Shown: positions 35,355-47,573 of the stretch, piece by piece
Layout of the letters: the number at the start of each line of letters is the position of its first letter
How positions within the stretch are numbered: position 1 is the first letter of the stretch
NCBI RefSeq assembly: GCF_018812025.1
Contig: NC_063044.1
Location: forward strand, 75,301,741-75,365,740
Length of the DNA: 64,000 nucleotides
Direction: 5' to 3'
DNA from: Megalobrama amblycephala
Taxonomy: Eukaryota; Chordata; Actinopteri; Cypriniformes; Xenocyprididae
Made by a program: the position numbers and the translations under genes
The notes under the pieces: generated by a model
Told to the model about the DNA's origin: nothing
Seen by the model: only the letters and a program-made list of their open reading frames with translations
Databases searched by the model: none

Positions 35355-36380
35355 CTCACAGATCTCAAACTTTGACATTCAGTAACAGTTATTATCACTA
35401 TAAAACATCGAAACAATCACACAAACACACAATCGCTCACTGAATGAACACATTTTCCTCAAATCTCAAACTTTGACATTCAGTAACAGTTATTATCACT
35501 ATAAAACATCGAAACAATCACACAAACGAACACAAAATCGCTCAGGACTGAATTAATTCATCATATTTTCCTCACAGATCTCAAACTTTGACATTCAGTA
35601 ACAGTTATTATGACTATAAAACATGAAACAATCACACAAACGAACACAAAATCGCTCAGGTCTGAATGAATTCATCATATTTTCCTCACAGATCTCAAAC
35701 TTTGACATTCAGTAACAGTTATTATCACTATAAAACATGAAACAATCACACAAACGAACACAAAATCGCTCAGGTCTGAATGAATTCATCATATTTTCCT
35801 CACAGATCTCAAACTTTGACATTCAGTAACAGTTATTATCACTATAAAACATGAAACAATCACACAAACGAACACAAAATCGCTCAGGTCTGAATGAATT
35901 CATCATATTTTCCTCACAGATCTCAAACTTTGACATTCAGTAACAGTTATTATCACTATAAAACATGAAACAATCACACAAACGAACACAAAATCGCTCA
36001 GGACTGAATGAATTCATCATATTTTCCTCACAGATCTCAAACTTTGACATTCAGTAACAGTTATTATGACTATAAAACATGAAACAATCACACAAACGAA
36101 CACAAAATCGCTCAGGTCTGAATGAATTCATCATATTTTCCTCACAGATCTCAAACTTTGACATTCAGTAACAGTTATTATCACTATAAAACATGAAACA
36201 ATCACACAAACGAACACAAAATCGCTCAGGTCTGAATGAATTCATCATATTTTCCTCACAGATCTCAAACTTTGACATTCAGTAACAGTTATTATCACTA
36301 TAAAACATCGAAACAATCACACAAACGAACACAAAATCGCTCAGGTATGAATGAATTCAACATATTTTCCTCACATGCTG
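35355..36380. repeat. 114-bp minisatellite, 9 units (copy 2)
   Basis: Landmark positions 35361, 35462 (shortened unit), 35577, 35691, 35805, 35919, 36033, 36147 and 36261. Same number and same order of variant units as copy 1. The first unit has lost about 14 bases in several small pieces. Confidence 0.97.
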
Positions 36381-36512
36381 CACTAAATGTTTATTTCAGC
36401 AGGAAGACGACAGAAAAGACACACAAGTATCGCTGTGCTCGATGAAAACAACACAGAAGTGAACCTGTCGCTTGATCAAACTGTATAAAGTGTGTTTGAT
36501 AGTTAATAACAT

Positions 36513-36633
36513 GTAAATATGAGAAATACCCTGAACTGCTCGACTCTCCTCAGAAGACTCGACGCTGAAACTGAGTGAGGGGAAAACGCGCGAGCTGTGA
36601 CGTCATCAGCCGCCAACGGTTGATGATCAAAAA
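36513..36633 (-). promoter_or_regulatory. CRE-containing promoter-like block (copy 2)
   Basis: TGACGTCA at 36598-36605 in a CG-rich patch; partner of 10560-10680. Confidence 0.4.
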
Positions 36634-36645
36634 CGCTCCGCTTCT

Positions 36646-36828
36646 ACAAACCTGCAATAAAATGAATGAATAAATAAATACATAAATAAGTGTGTGGGAA
36701 AAATATATATAAATAAGGAAATAAAAGTGTAAATACACATTATTATTATTATTTTTTTTTTTTTTACATTTCCTTGTATATTTATTCATCTATTTATTTA
36801 GGCTATGGGTTTTTAAACATTTTTTCTT

Positions 36829-36867
<39 letters not shown>

Positions 36868-36886
36868 TTCATTGTTTTTGCAGGTT
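36646..36886. mobile_element. AT-rich foldback element (copy 2)
   Basis: Partner of 10693-10932 with a longer (TTTA)n tract and a shorter (TTA)n tract. Confidence 0.6.
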
Positions 36887-37425
36887 TGGTCCTCCATAGT
36901 TTCCTTTACAACTATAAAAATAACTAGACAGAACTGGAAAAATGACTATTGTGAATGTTTGCGCTGGTGTCTGTGTGAATTTACACTGGAGTTGATGTAA
37001 TGCAAACATTAGAAATGTTTCTCAGAGTGAATGACAATAGACTTGTCGCCACCTACTGGAGGAACGACGTAACCTGAACAAATCAATGAACGAATATGAA
37101 CAAATATTGTCTTTAGTGATTTAAAAGATTTGAGGTGAGTGAAAAAAACAAAAACTATTGCTGAATTGGGAATAGCACTGCATAATAACAAAGATTTGCT
37201 AACTAATATTATAAATGTTGTTAAATTTATTAAATGTATAGTAGCCTACACCATCATAACCCTTTACTTCATTTTTTTATATTACATTATAAACTTCCCA
37301 AAGCTATTTTTCTAGTTATTTTAAGTCAGTAATTTGACTGAGTGTTGGATTCCTGCACAATGTTGTGAGTGGGAACCATTGATTGCAGTGTTTGTTCGAA
37401 CGGGATGCTTATCTGTGTCTCTGTT
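36887..37425. other. No recognised feature (copy 2)
   Basis: Partner of 10933-11470, essentially identical, no supported ORF. Confidence 0.4.
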
Positions 37426-37519
37426 CCTTTAAGGAGCGCGCGCGTCGCGTCAGAACGCGAGTGGACGCTGATGAGGCAGGACGCTCCTTTTTTCCCCTCT
37501 CGTCTTCCAGCCATTGTTG
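37426..37519 (+). promoter_or_regulatory. CpG-rich block, candidate 5' UTR exon (copy 2)
   Basis: Partner of 11471-11564. CCATTGTTG is followed by GTATGT at 37520. This copy lies upstream of the intact zinc-finger exon on the same strand, so it is a candidate transcription start for that gene. Confidence 0.38.
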
Positions 37520-38133
37520 GTATGTTTAAAGTTATTTATTTGGTCAAAGTTCATGAAATATAAAACGAAATGTGTTTGGAGTCGAGTATGCAAATGTATT
37601 TCTGTGTATTGGTCCATTTATGTGAGTTTTACGCGACGCTTGTCATGGTTTGTGCACAGTTAGAAGTTAGCGCAACGGATGTTTCTCTTATTAGGTATGT
37701 TCAGTTCTTTAACTCAAATTGTATAAAATTATAGAATTTGTGTAATTGGGTTTATAATGTTGTGGACTAAATTTGAATATACTATTATCAATATTATTTT
37801 TTTTATCCCCCTTTCATTTTATAATGCATTCAATTGCTTTGCATTTGTATAGTGCACTGATTTAACTTTCCTATAGTGGCATTGTGAATGTGTATGATGC
37901 TTTGGGAGAATGCTTACATTAATTTGATGCATCATTCATTGCTAATAATAATAATACATATGGAGACAACAATTGACACAGTGATATATAATCAGTAATT
38001 TTATTTTAATTTCCTTATTTTATGGGTTTAAATGTATTACACAATGTTAAACTTATTTTGCTGTAATATTAGCCTCAGACCGCTGATGAAAACACTAATT
38101 TTTCCCCTCTCTTCCTCTAGCCATTGTTGTTTT

Positions 38134-38500
38134 GAAGGAACACTCCACTTTTTTTGAAAATAGGCTCATTTTCCAACTCTCCTAGAGTTAAACAGTTGAG
38201 TTTTACCGTTTTCGAATCCATTCAGCCGATCTCCGGTTCTGGCGGTACCACTTTTAGCATAGCTTAGCATAGTTCATTGAATCTGATTAGACCGTTAGCA
38301 TCTCGCTCAAAAATGACCAAAGAGTTTCAATATTTTACCTATTTAAAACTTACAAACTTAGTTACATCATGTACTAAGACAGACAGAAAATGAATAGTTG
38401 TGATTTTCTAGGCGGATATGGCTAGGAACTATACTCTCATTCCGGCGTAGTAATCAAGGAGCTTTTCTGCCGTACCATGAGTGCAGCGGCGCAAATGCTT
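38134..38500. mobile_element. Fish interspersed repeat (copy 2)
   Basis: Partner of 12179-12545. Confidence 0.65.
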
Positions 38501-38544
38501 AGAAGTGTCATTTATTATAAAACAACCTTATTAACTAATTTTGA

Positions 38545-38695
38545 TTCTTATTTTTGATTTTGGCTGATCAGCTCCTCCCACATCACTCCCATCAACAGTG
38601 AAGCTCCTCCCACACTGGAATTCATCAGTGAAGCTCCTCCCACATCACTCCCATCACCAGTGAAGCTCCTCCCACACTGGAAAGGAAACTATAAG
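38545..38695 (+). promoter_or_regulatory. Zinc-finger promoter with four CTCCTCCCAC motifs (copy 2)
   Basis: CTCCTCCCAC at 38572, 38604, 38634 and 38666. It lies directly upstream of the candidate first coding exon and is related to the promoter of the orphan exon at 55305. It is the best candidate core promoter for the zinc-finger gene. No TATA box is evident. Confidence 0.58.
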
Positions 38696-38708
38696 ATGGA
38701 AGAAAGTG
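38696..38708 (+). CDS. Candidate first coding exon of zinc-finger gene
   Basis: ATG GAA GAA AGT G, 21 bp after the last promoter motif, ends in a GT donor. The leftover G joins TC at 44758 to give GTC, so the protein would read MEES-V-L before the Met at 44763, in frame, with about 588 residues in total. The orphan minus-strand exon at 55305 has a matching end (GAAGAAAGAG then GT, same phase), which supports the exon. The donor (GTACCT) is weak and the intron of about 6 kb contains several transposons. Confidence 0.42.
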
Positions 38709-39244
38709 GTACCTGTTTTCTTTATTTCACAAAAATATATATATATTTTTTTTTTATTGTGAGTGTACACGGATATGATTAAACTCTTTACAGTTTATGT
38801 ATGACCAAAATTGAGTATTTTAAGTTGTTTTCACTGGTGTAAGGAAGCGGATGAAGTGATCACGCCGGCGCCTCGCGCGCACACGTCAATAACACTGCCT
38901 GACATCGCACTAAAAATGGCATACTTTATACCAAGAAATCGATTGTTTTGAATACTTATGTAAATGGTGGTCTCAATATGTTATATTGTTGTATATTCCT
39001 TTATATTATCAGGCTGCTGATGAGAAATGATCCTCAGCACCAGTTACTCAACTCCACCATACACACACACACACACCTATACACGCCTATATTACTAACA
39101 ATACGACATACAAAATTTTCTTTTAAAGGTGCCATAGAATTGAAAATTGAATTTACCTTGGCATAGTTAAGTATTAAGAGTTCAGTACATGGAAATGACA
39201 TACAGTGAGTCTCAAACGCCATTGTTTCCTCCTACTTATGTTTA

Positions 39245-41125
39245 CAGAGGTGGGTGAAGTATCCAAAAACTGTACTCAAGTAAAAGTACAGGTACTTATA
39301 TATTTAAATAATCTATATTTAAATTATTATCATAATTAGCATCTTTGCAACAAACACAAAAGAGACGAGCATTATTTCTGGCATCTGTAGCCCAAATATC
39401 ACTTCAAGTCTTTTGCTTTGTATAATAATAATGTATACAGCTACATTTGAAAGAAGAGAGAAACTCGATGTGCTCACGCTCATAACATCTGAACACAAAC
39501 AATGATCAAATGCACATTGACGGATCATCTTCTGTTTGTTCTCCAAAATGTAATCAAATGTATTATTCTGCAGGCGCGTGTAAACTGGTTAATTGTGTCA
39601 AGGCAAAGGCGTTCATTTTAAATACGAACAGGTCGCCGGCGCGGCCACTGCGCAACCGGGTGTTCATTTCATAATCTCTGAACAATGGTAGCTTATTTAA
39701 TGTATAAATAAAGATATATGTCCATAAAAACGGTAAAGAAATGCTACATACTGTTATCGTGGCGTAGGAATAATCTGCTTGGTTGTAATATGTTGGCTAT
39801 TGGCTGTATGAATTTAAATCAAATTAAATCAATAGTAGCCTACCTGTGGAATTGTTCACAGACAGCATACGCAGTTCAACTAATAAAGACCTTTGTCGCT
39901 GGCAAACAATTGATGCATTTGCAGATTTGCTTTTAATTGACTGTAGATCCACTGCCACTTCATAGAACACTCCGAGTGAGAAACCGCTTCCGTCGATTCA
40001 GCGCGTGCAGGAACTGAACTGAACCAACCAATTTAGACAGTTTTGCCAACTTGTTTGATCAAGTCTTTGAACAGAATCGACTCAAAAGAGTGATTCATTT
40101 CTTAATAGGGCATCGTTCATGAAAAAAGAGACAGCGTGCTTTAGGGATGTAACGATGCATCTGGAACAGGTTGAAAATCGATTAAAATATGTGACTATTC
40201 AAGTCGGTTGAGATGCTAAATGAATCGCGATACATTTGGGGGCGGGGGGTTATATGAATGTATAGCTGAGGAGAACTGACTGTGTTCAGAAAAGTTTAGA
40301 TGGTATTTTCTTTTCATCTTACTTCCATACAATGGCTTTTAAAATAGTTTTAGCGCACAGCGCTGTTTGTTTAGAGCGGTAACCATGGAAGCGCTGTATT
40401 GCCGCTGTTCCATAAGCGCCACCTGCTGTCAGACAGTGAATTTGCGTTCTCATGCAGCCCTTCTGCTCTTATGAAGTTTTATGTAGCATAATTTCACAAA
40501 GCTAAAGTCTGAACATTCTGTTTTTGCTTCAGATGTTAAAAATTATACAATCTAATTTAAATTAAAAACTGCTCAAACAGCATCTTTGTTGGGATTGTGA
40601 TTAAAATGCAGTGGTTGCCTCTAATTTTAAATGGCTACAGATAGTTCAGCCTGTAATAGAGCAAATAAACGTCTTGTTCATGTACTCATATGAAGAGATT
40701 TCTTTTATTTGTATTATTTATTTATTTATTTATTTGATTTAGGATTTGTTTTAAAATTTCAATTTAGTTGTTATAAAGATATTTCAATTTCACAAAGAAA
40801 TATACAGCATTTTGTCTGAGAAATAATAAAAAGACACTTTCTCATTTAAATCTCATTTTGTTAAAAAAAATCGTGAGAAAATCGAATCGTGAAACCAGTA
40901 TCGTGAATCGTATCGAATCGTGAGTTGAGTGAATCGTTACATCCCTAGCGTGCTTAGAATAAACTACGCATTTACAGTATTGCATTGAAAATAAAGTAAC
41001 GAGAGGAACAATGTGGGAAAGTAAAATTACCCACATTTAAATCTACTCTAAAGAGTACAAATTTTCCAAAAAACTACTCAAGTAAATGTAACGAAGTAAA
41101 TTTACTTCGTTACTACCCACCTCTG
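39245..41125. mobile_element. hAT element inside the TTAA element (copy 2)
   Basis: Partner of 13289-15169. Confidence 0.88.
40142..40947. mobile_element. Innermost hAT MITE (copy 2)
   Basis: Partner of 14186-14991, TSD GCGTGCTT. Confidence 0.92.
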
Positions 41126-42399
41126 TTTGTTTAAAAGACCTCAGAATCTCAACATAACACAGTCGGGATCATTAATATGAACGCCCCCAATATTTGCATA
41201 TGCCACCCCATGTTCAAGGCATTAGACAAGCCAGTATTAACGTCTGGATCTGTGCACAGCTGAATCAACAGACTAGGTAAGCAAGCAAGGACAATAGCGA
41301 AAAATGGCAGATGGAGCAATAATAACTGACATGATCCATGATATCATGATATTTTTAGTGATATTTGTAAATTGTATTTCTAAATGTTTCGTTAGCATGT
41401 TGCTAATGTACTGTTAAATGTGGTTAAAGTTACCATCGTTTCTTACTGTATTCACGGAGACAAGACTGTCGTTATTTTCATTATTAAACCCTTGCAGTCT
41501 GTATAATTCATAAACACAACTTCATTCTTTATAAATCTCTCCAACAGTGTGTAATGTTAGCTTTAGCCATGAAGCACCATCAAACTCATTCAGAATCAAA
41601 TGTAAACAATCAAATAAATACTATACTCACTTGATCCGAAGCATGCATGCAGTATGCATGACAAACATTTTGTAAAGATCAATTTGAGGGTTATATTAGC
41701 TGTGTGAACTTTGTTTATGCACTGTCTATTACAGTCACAAGCTCGATGGGTAGGGAGCACGAGATTTAAAGGGGCCGCAGCCTGAATCGGTGCATAGTTA
41801 ATGATGCCCCAAAATAGGCAGTTAAAAAAATTTATTAAAAAAATCTATAGGGTATTTTGACCTGAAACTTCACAGACACATTCTGGGGACACCTTAGACT
41901 TATGTTACATCTTGTGAAAGAACGTTCTAGAGCACCTTTAAGGTCTTTTTTCATAATATAACTTCAAGTAAACATTTAAAAAAAAAAACATACCAAGAGG
42001 GGACTTGCAACTCTGATATACCTATCCAACAGGGGACCTCCATAGCCTGCAATCGAGCTGTGTGTGTGAAAGGTGAACTGGCACTGAAGTCATTATGCAA
42101 CTTCATATAATTATATAATGTTCGCACAGGCATCAGGTATCACAATAAGCATAAACAATCACAATATACAAAAAAAAGAATAAGAAAAAAGAATGACCAA
42201 AGCATCAGTTATTAACATTTAACTTTGAATTGCTTGAGGAAAAAACATTTGAATGTGTTTTAAATACAAAGGGAAAATGCAGTTGGCCAGATGGCAACAG
42301 TTCAAAAGCTAATGTTGTGGACATTACAGAAGAGTATTTTCTTTTTATTCTCTTTTTGAAATTTATTCTCTGTTGTGGCCTCTTACTTACAGTATATGA

Positions 42400-44757
42400 T
42401 CAGTCCAGTGATTTAGTTTTATTATGAACACTATTACATTCAGAGATTTTCAGAATATTGTTAAATATAAAGGCAACCAAACAGGTGTCACACTTTACCA
42501 TCTAACAGGGGACTAGTGTCCTTTTGTGCTGCGCAGACGCAGGCGACATCTCTTCCTCAAGCCCCACTTGCGGGATTATTTAGAAGATGCAGCTGCAGTG
42601 AGTTAGTGTAAACGACAACAAACAAAGTTATGTCTGACACAGAGAAAGGGACCGATATGTAGGGAAATATGTAGATTTCACATGCTCATAACTTCATGAA
42701 AAACGCACAGAACATAGAAAATGCACATTATTATTTAAAGCACATTCTTACGATTCTGACGAAATGAATCCAAAATTAACATAATATATTGCTTTGTTCA
42801 CAAGATATTACACAGGAAATGATTTAACATACTTACATAAAAACGTGTCTCTTTCTAGGATGCAGTGTGTATCCAATGATCTCAGACCCATCCATGTTTG
42901 TTTTCCAACGTGGAAAAACACACAATAGGTATCATCTTAAAGCTTAGAAAACTCAAATGTCTTCAGTTTTCGTCGACTAAAACTAGACGAAAATAGTCAT
43001 GGATAATTCTGACTAAAATAAGACTAAAATGCTCAGACTTTTAGTCGACTGAAACTTGACCCAATTTTAAAAGATTAAGGACTGGACTGTGTTCCTCCTA
43101 CCTATCATATAAGAGACTCACTAGCCATGTTTCCATGTTGAGCCAAAAAAAAAAAAAAAGCTGTTACATTCAGAGATATACAGAATACAAATATTACTGA
43201 ATACAAATGTAAAGGGTAAAGGCAACCTACAAGTGTATTATTGTGTAGTGAAATAACTATAAAATGCACATGCTGCTGCTCCTTAACTTCAGCATTTACA
43301 CTTTAACTGTGGAATTGGTCACGGAATGGTGAGATCTAACACCGCAAAAATGGTAACATCTAAATTAACTAAAAACCAAAAATAGTATTTAACTGAACCA
43401 ACCTACATACATCAATTTATATAAACAAAACTAAGGTTTATGGGATAAATCAAGCAGAAATGGCTCTTCAAGGTTACAATTGCAGGTCATCACTTTATAC
43501 AGTGAATATTGGACTCTTTTTGATGGTAAATTGTGACATCTTTTTGGTTGCTTTGCCATTTCTTACCATCACACTAAATATTTTGGAGGTCAGATCTCAA
43601 AATTTAGTTGAAAAAATTGTCAGTTATCTCAGTTAAATTATGTAAACTAAGTGTCTTTTAACACTGACACTTTAGCTGAACTGAAGATTTTCAATGCAAG
43701 AATCAACATAAAACTTTTGACCTTCAAAATCTTTCTACAGTGTATTTGTATGGCAATATCTGGTGTTTTAGTTTTATGATGAACATTGCTATTACATTCA
43801 GAGATATTCAGAATACAAAATATTGTTCAATATAAAGGCAACCAAACAGGTGTGTCACTTTACCATCTAACAGGGGACTAGTGTCCTTTTGTGTAATGAA
43901 ATCACTATAACTTTAACTTGTATGAAAATGGGCATGGAATGGTGAATAAAAAAATGGTAACCTATTGTGGTAACCTGTTGCTGTAATGGTGAAATAGCGA
44001 ATTTCGTTCAAGTCAATTATTAAACCTTATTGAACCAACCTAAATATGTTAATTTATAACAACAAAACAACAAAAACAAGTTTTATGGGTTAAGTCAAGC
44101 AGAAATAATTCTTTAAGGTAACCACTTAATACAGTGATTATTGATTCAATTAAACAAAATGCTTTTGGTCCCCTGTTAGATGGCAAATTATGAAATCTGT
44201 TTGGGTGCTTTGCCATTTCTTACCATCACAAAACACACTAAAATTTTGCAGGTCAGATCTCAAAATTTTATGTTGACTTGCTGCATTGATGCAAAATTGT
44301 CAGTTATCTCAATTAAATTGTGAACTAAATGTCTTTTAACACTGGCAATTTAGCTGAACCAATTAAAGATTTTCAATGCAAGAATCAAAAAGAGTTTTGA
44401 CCTTAAATCTGTCTACAGTGTATTTGTATGGCAATATCTGGTGTTCTAGTTTTAATATTAACATTGATATTACATTCAGAGAAAGTCAGAATATGAAAAA
44501 CTGCTAAATGTAAAGGCAACCAAACAGGTGTCACACTTTACCATCTAACAGGGGACCACAGTTCTTTTGTGTAATAAAATCACTATAACATTCACATTTT
44601 CTGTTTGCTAACTGTTAACTCTGCTAAGTACACTTTAACTTGTGTGAAAATTGGCATGGAATGATGAATAAAAAATGGTAACATTTATAAATCAAACTGT
44701 ACTGCATTTATGAAGAAAAAAGTTCTAAAAGATTAAATATTTCTCCTTTCATTTTAG
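42400..44757. repeat. Tandem repeat of about 0.6-0.7 kb before the finger exon
   Basis: The landmark ATTACATTCAGAGA (or a close variant) recurs at about 42431, 43164, 43793 and 44470, and CATCTAACAGGGGAC follows at about 42502, 43866 and 44542. Units also share GTCAGTTATCTCA and TTTTCAATGCAAGAATCAA. The first unit carries an inserted segment (about 42530-43110) containing TTTTAGTCGACTGAAACTTG, typical of another fish repeat. This is presumably intron of the zinc-finger gene. Confidence 0.8.
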
Positions 44758-46517
44758 TCCTGATGGAAGTAAAGGAGGAGAGTGAAGAACTGAGTGAAGT
44801 AGAGGAGAAACATCATGCCAAACCTGGAGAAAAACCTCAGAGTCGCACAAAGACTAAAAAGACATTTAGAAAGAAAAGAAGAGCCAAAAAATCTATAACC
44901 TGCACTCAGTGTGGAAAGAGTTTCTCAACCAAACAATGTCTTGAGTATCACAAGAGGATCCACACTGGAGAGAAGCCCTTCAAGCGTGATCAGTGTGGGA
45001 AGAGTTTCAAACAATCAGGACAACTTATACTACACCTGAGACTTTATACTGGAGAGAAGCCGCATGTATGCCACCAATGTAGGAAGAGTTTCACACGATC
45101 AGAAGACCTTAAATTACACTTGAGAATCCACACTGGAGAGAAGCCGTTCACATGTGATCAGTGTGGGAAGAGCTTCATAAAATCATCACGGCTTAAGAGA
45201 CACATGAAGATCCACACTGGAGAGAAGCCGTTCACATGTGATCAGTGCGGGAAGAGCTTGACAACCAAAAGAATTCTTGAGTATCACATGAGGATCCACA
45301 CTGGAGAGAAGCCATTCACATGTGATCAGTGCGGGAAGAGCTTCAGAAATTCATCATGCCTTAAGAGCCACATGAAGATCCACACGGGAGAGAGGCCGTT
45401 CACATGTGATCAGTGCGGGAAGAGCTTCAGAAATTCATCAGACCTTAAGAGCCACATGAAGATCCACACGGGAGAGAAGCCGTTCACATGTGGCCAGTGT
45501 GGAAAGAGTTTCACAACCAAACATAGTCTTGAGTATCACATGAGGATCCACACCGGAGTGAGACCATTCACATGTGATCACTGCAGCAGAACGTTTCTTG
45601 GGTCATCACACCTGAAGAAACACCTGACAGTTCATATGAAGGAGAAGCCACATTCATGTTCTGTGTGTGGAAAGAGTTTTTCACTGCTGGAGAGTTTACG
45701 CAGACATCAGAAAATTCATACTGGTGTGAGAGAGTACATGTGCTTTGAGTGTGAGAAGACTTTTAATAGAGGGAGTGATTTAAAACAGCACCAGAGAATT
45801 CACACTGGAGAAAAACCTTACAAGTGTTCACACTGTGACAAGAGATTCAGTCTGTCATCATCTCTGAAAAAACATGAGAGGATCCACACTGGAGAGAAAC
45901 CTTACAAGTGTTCACACTGTGACAAGAGATTCAGTGTGTCATCATCTCTGAAAAAACATGAGAGGATCCACACTGGAGAAAAACCTTACAAGTGTTCACA
46001 CTGTGACAAGAGATTTAGTGATTCATCATCTCTGAAAAAACATGAGAGGATCCACACTGGAGAAAAACCTCACAAGTGTTCACACTGTGACAAGAGATTT
46101 AGTGATTTATCATCTCTGAAAACACATGAGATGATCCACACTGGAGAGAAACCTTACAAGTGTACAAACTGTGACAAGAGATTCAGTCTGTCATCAAATC
46201 TGAAAACACATGAGAGGATCCACACTGGAGAGAAACCTTACAAGTGTTCACACTGTGACATGAGATTTATTCAGTTAGTATCTCTGCAAAGACATGAGAG
46301 GATCCACATTGTAGAAAAAACGTACAAGTGTTCAAACTGTGACAAGAGATTCAATCAGTCATCATCTCTGAAAAAACATGAGAGGATCCACAGCGGAGGG
46401 AAGCCGTACACATGTTATCACTGTGGAAAGAGTTTTTATATTAAAAGTTACCTGAAGTCACACATGAAGATCCATGCAGTGGAGAAACCACATCACCACA
46501 GTCTGAGATCACGGTAA
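44758..46517 (+). CDS. C2H2 zinc-finger protein, 19 fingers (main exon)
   Basis: An open frame of 584 codons from ATG 44763 to TAA 46515-46517. The exon starts at 44758 after a good acceptor (TTTCATTTTAG), so the true start may be upstream. Residues 1-45 are a short acidic then basic lead with KEESEEL and no KRAB, SCAN or BTB domain. Fingers begin at Cys47 and repeat every 28 residues to finger 19 at Cys551, joined mostly by TGEKP linkers. Finger 2 is degenerate (first Cys is Arg75, last His is Tyr95). Fingers 4-8 and 12-16 are near-identical groups, a sign of recent internal duplication, and differ mainly at the DNA-contact positions. The protein is expected to be nuclear and to bind DNA. 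Its target is unknown; repression of transposons is only a guess. It is the only intact gene here. Confidence 0.93.
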
Positions 46518-46559
46518 GTAGTTAATCTTTATGTGCTGAGAAACACAGTCTCTTCTGTG

Positions 46560-46740
46560 CTTGTTGGCTCTCTATCTCTCTCCTCTCCACCTACAGTGAG
46601 CGCACTGGCGCGTCATTCAGCTGCTGAACACTGGTGGTGTATGAGGAGAGACTCCTGATGTGATTGTAAAGCGCTTTGGGTGTACAGTCACACATAAGAA
46701 AAGTGCTATATAAAAGCGTCATTCATTCATTCATTATTAA
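46560..46740 (+). mobile_element. L2/SINE-type 3' tail in candidate intron
   Basis: GTAAAGCGCTTTGGGTGT followed by AAGTGCTATATAAA and (CATT)n is the 3' end shared by many fish L2-like LINEs and their SINEs. It lies 50-220 bp after the finger exon. No coding part is seen. Confidence 0.65.
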
Positions 46741-47573
46741 TTTTTTAATTTCCTAACAGCCACGACGGAATGAAACTTGATCATATGACACCGTCACTGC
46801 ACACAGCGCTGACTCCAGTGAGGAAGTGTTTGAATTTGCCTCAGTATTTACAGCATCACTGCGAGATCTAGATAAAAACTTTTACTAACCATAGATATCA
46901 GATCAAACAGCGCTGAGGTGGAAACCAGGAGAAACATTGTGCCATGAACAAACAAGATTTAGAAAACTTTTAAGTGCACAAATCACCAACATTCACCATG
47001 GATTTAATGTAGTAATGCTAACTGTAACTGTTTGTGGCAGAAATAGTCAAATATTTTTATTCCAACTGCCTTGTAATTAGTTCTTTTTGTAATCGATTCC
47101 CATCCCTAGGGTAAGTGAACAGCGATATGAAATCAACTTCACAAGACTAATGATGAGCATAGACATTTATCAGTTAATCCAATATTACAAAACAAATTAT
47201 GGAAAACTGCTTAAATATTGGGAAAAATATCAATAAAACCGATTATCGGTTGGTCTCAGATTGTTCCTCTGTTAATATAAGAAAGGCATTCAACTGTATG
47301 CATGCTAGCGTACATATAAAAACTAAGTATACTTCGGGATTTATTCTTTAAATAACTGTCTGTTCACAAACCACTAAGTGGTAGTTTATGTAACAGCAGT
47401 GCTCTGGTCATGTGACCAAAAGCACACATCTTATTAGTTATGCAATGGGAAACACATCTCAAGCCAGAGTAAACAACACATGTCCAGGGCAAACTGTATT
47501 AAACAGAAATCTGAAATTTATTATTGATCTCACATCATGTCTGTTGGAAATTAATCTTGTTTGTTTTTGTCAG
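46741..47573. other. No gene; likely intron of zinc-finger gene
   Basis: Mixed AT-rich sequence with a DNA-element-like end at about 47085-47110 (ATCGATTCCCATCCCTA). No supported ORF; the frame at 47412-47633 runs across the proposed acceptor. Confidence 0.45.

Larger units (their letters stand above)
39127..41937. mobile_element. TTAA-flanked MITE interrupted by hAT (copy 2)
   Basis: Partner of 13171-15981; TTAA at 39123-39126 and 41938-41941. Confidence 0.88.
25862..42136 (+). repeat. 16.2-kb direct duplication, copy 2
   Basis: This is the partner of 1-16181. It continues without a gap on both sides: leftward into the 5' part of the same retrovirus and LINE, rightward at 42137 into the zinc-finger gene. 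It carries an AT-rich insertion of roughly 90 bp (about 28620-28715) that is absent from copy 1 near 2755, and a clustered set of small deletions at about 35425-35462. From about 5 to 16 kb of copy 1 only a handful of substitutions separate the copies. The first 4.7 kb differ visibly more. Confidence 0.97.
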
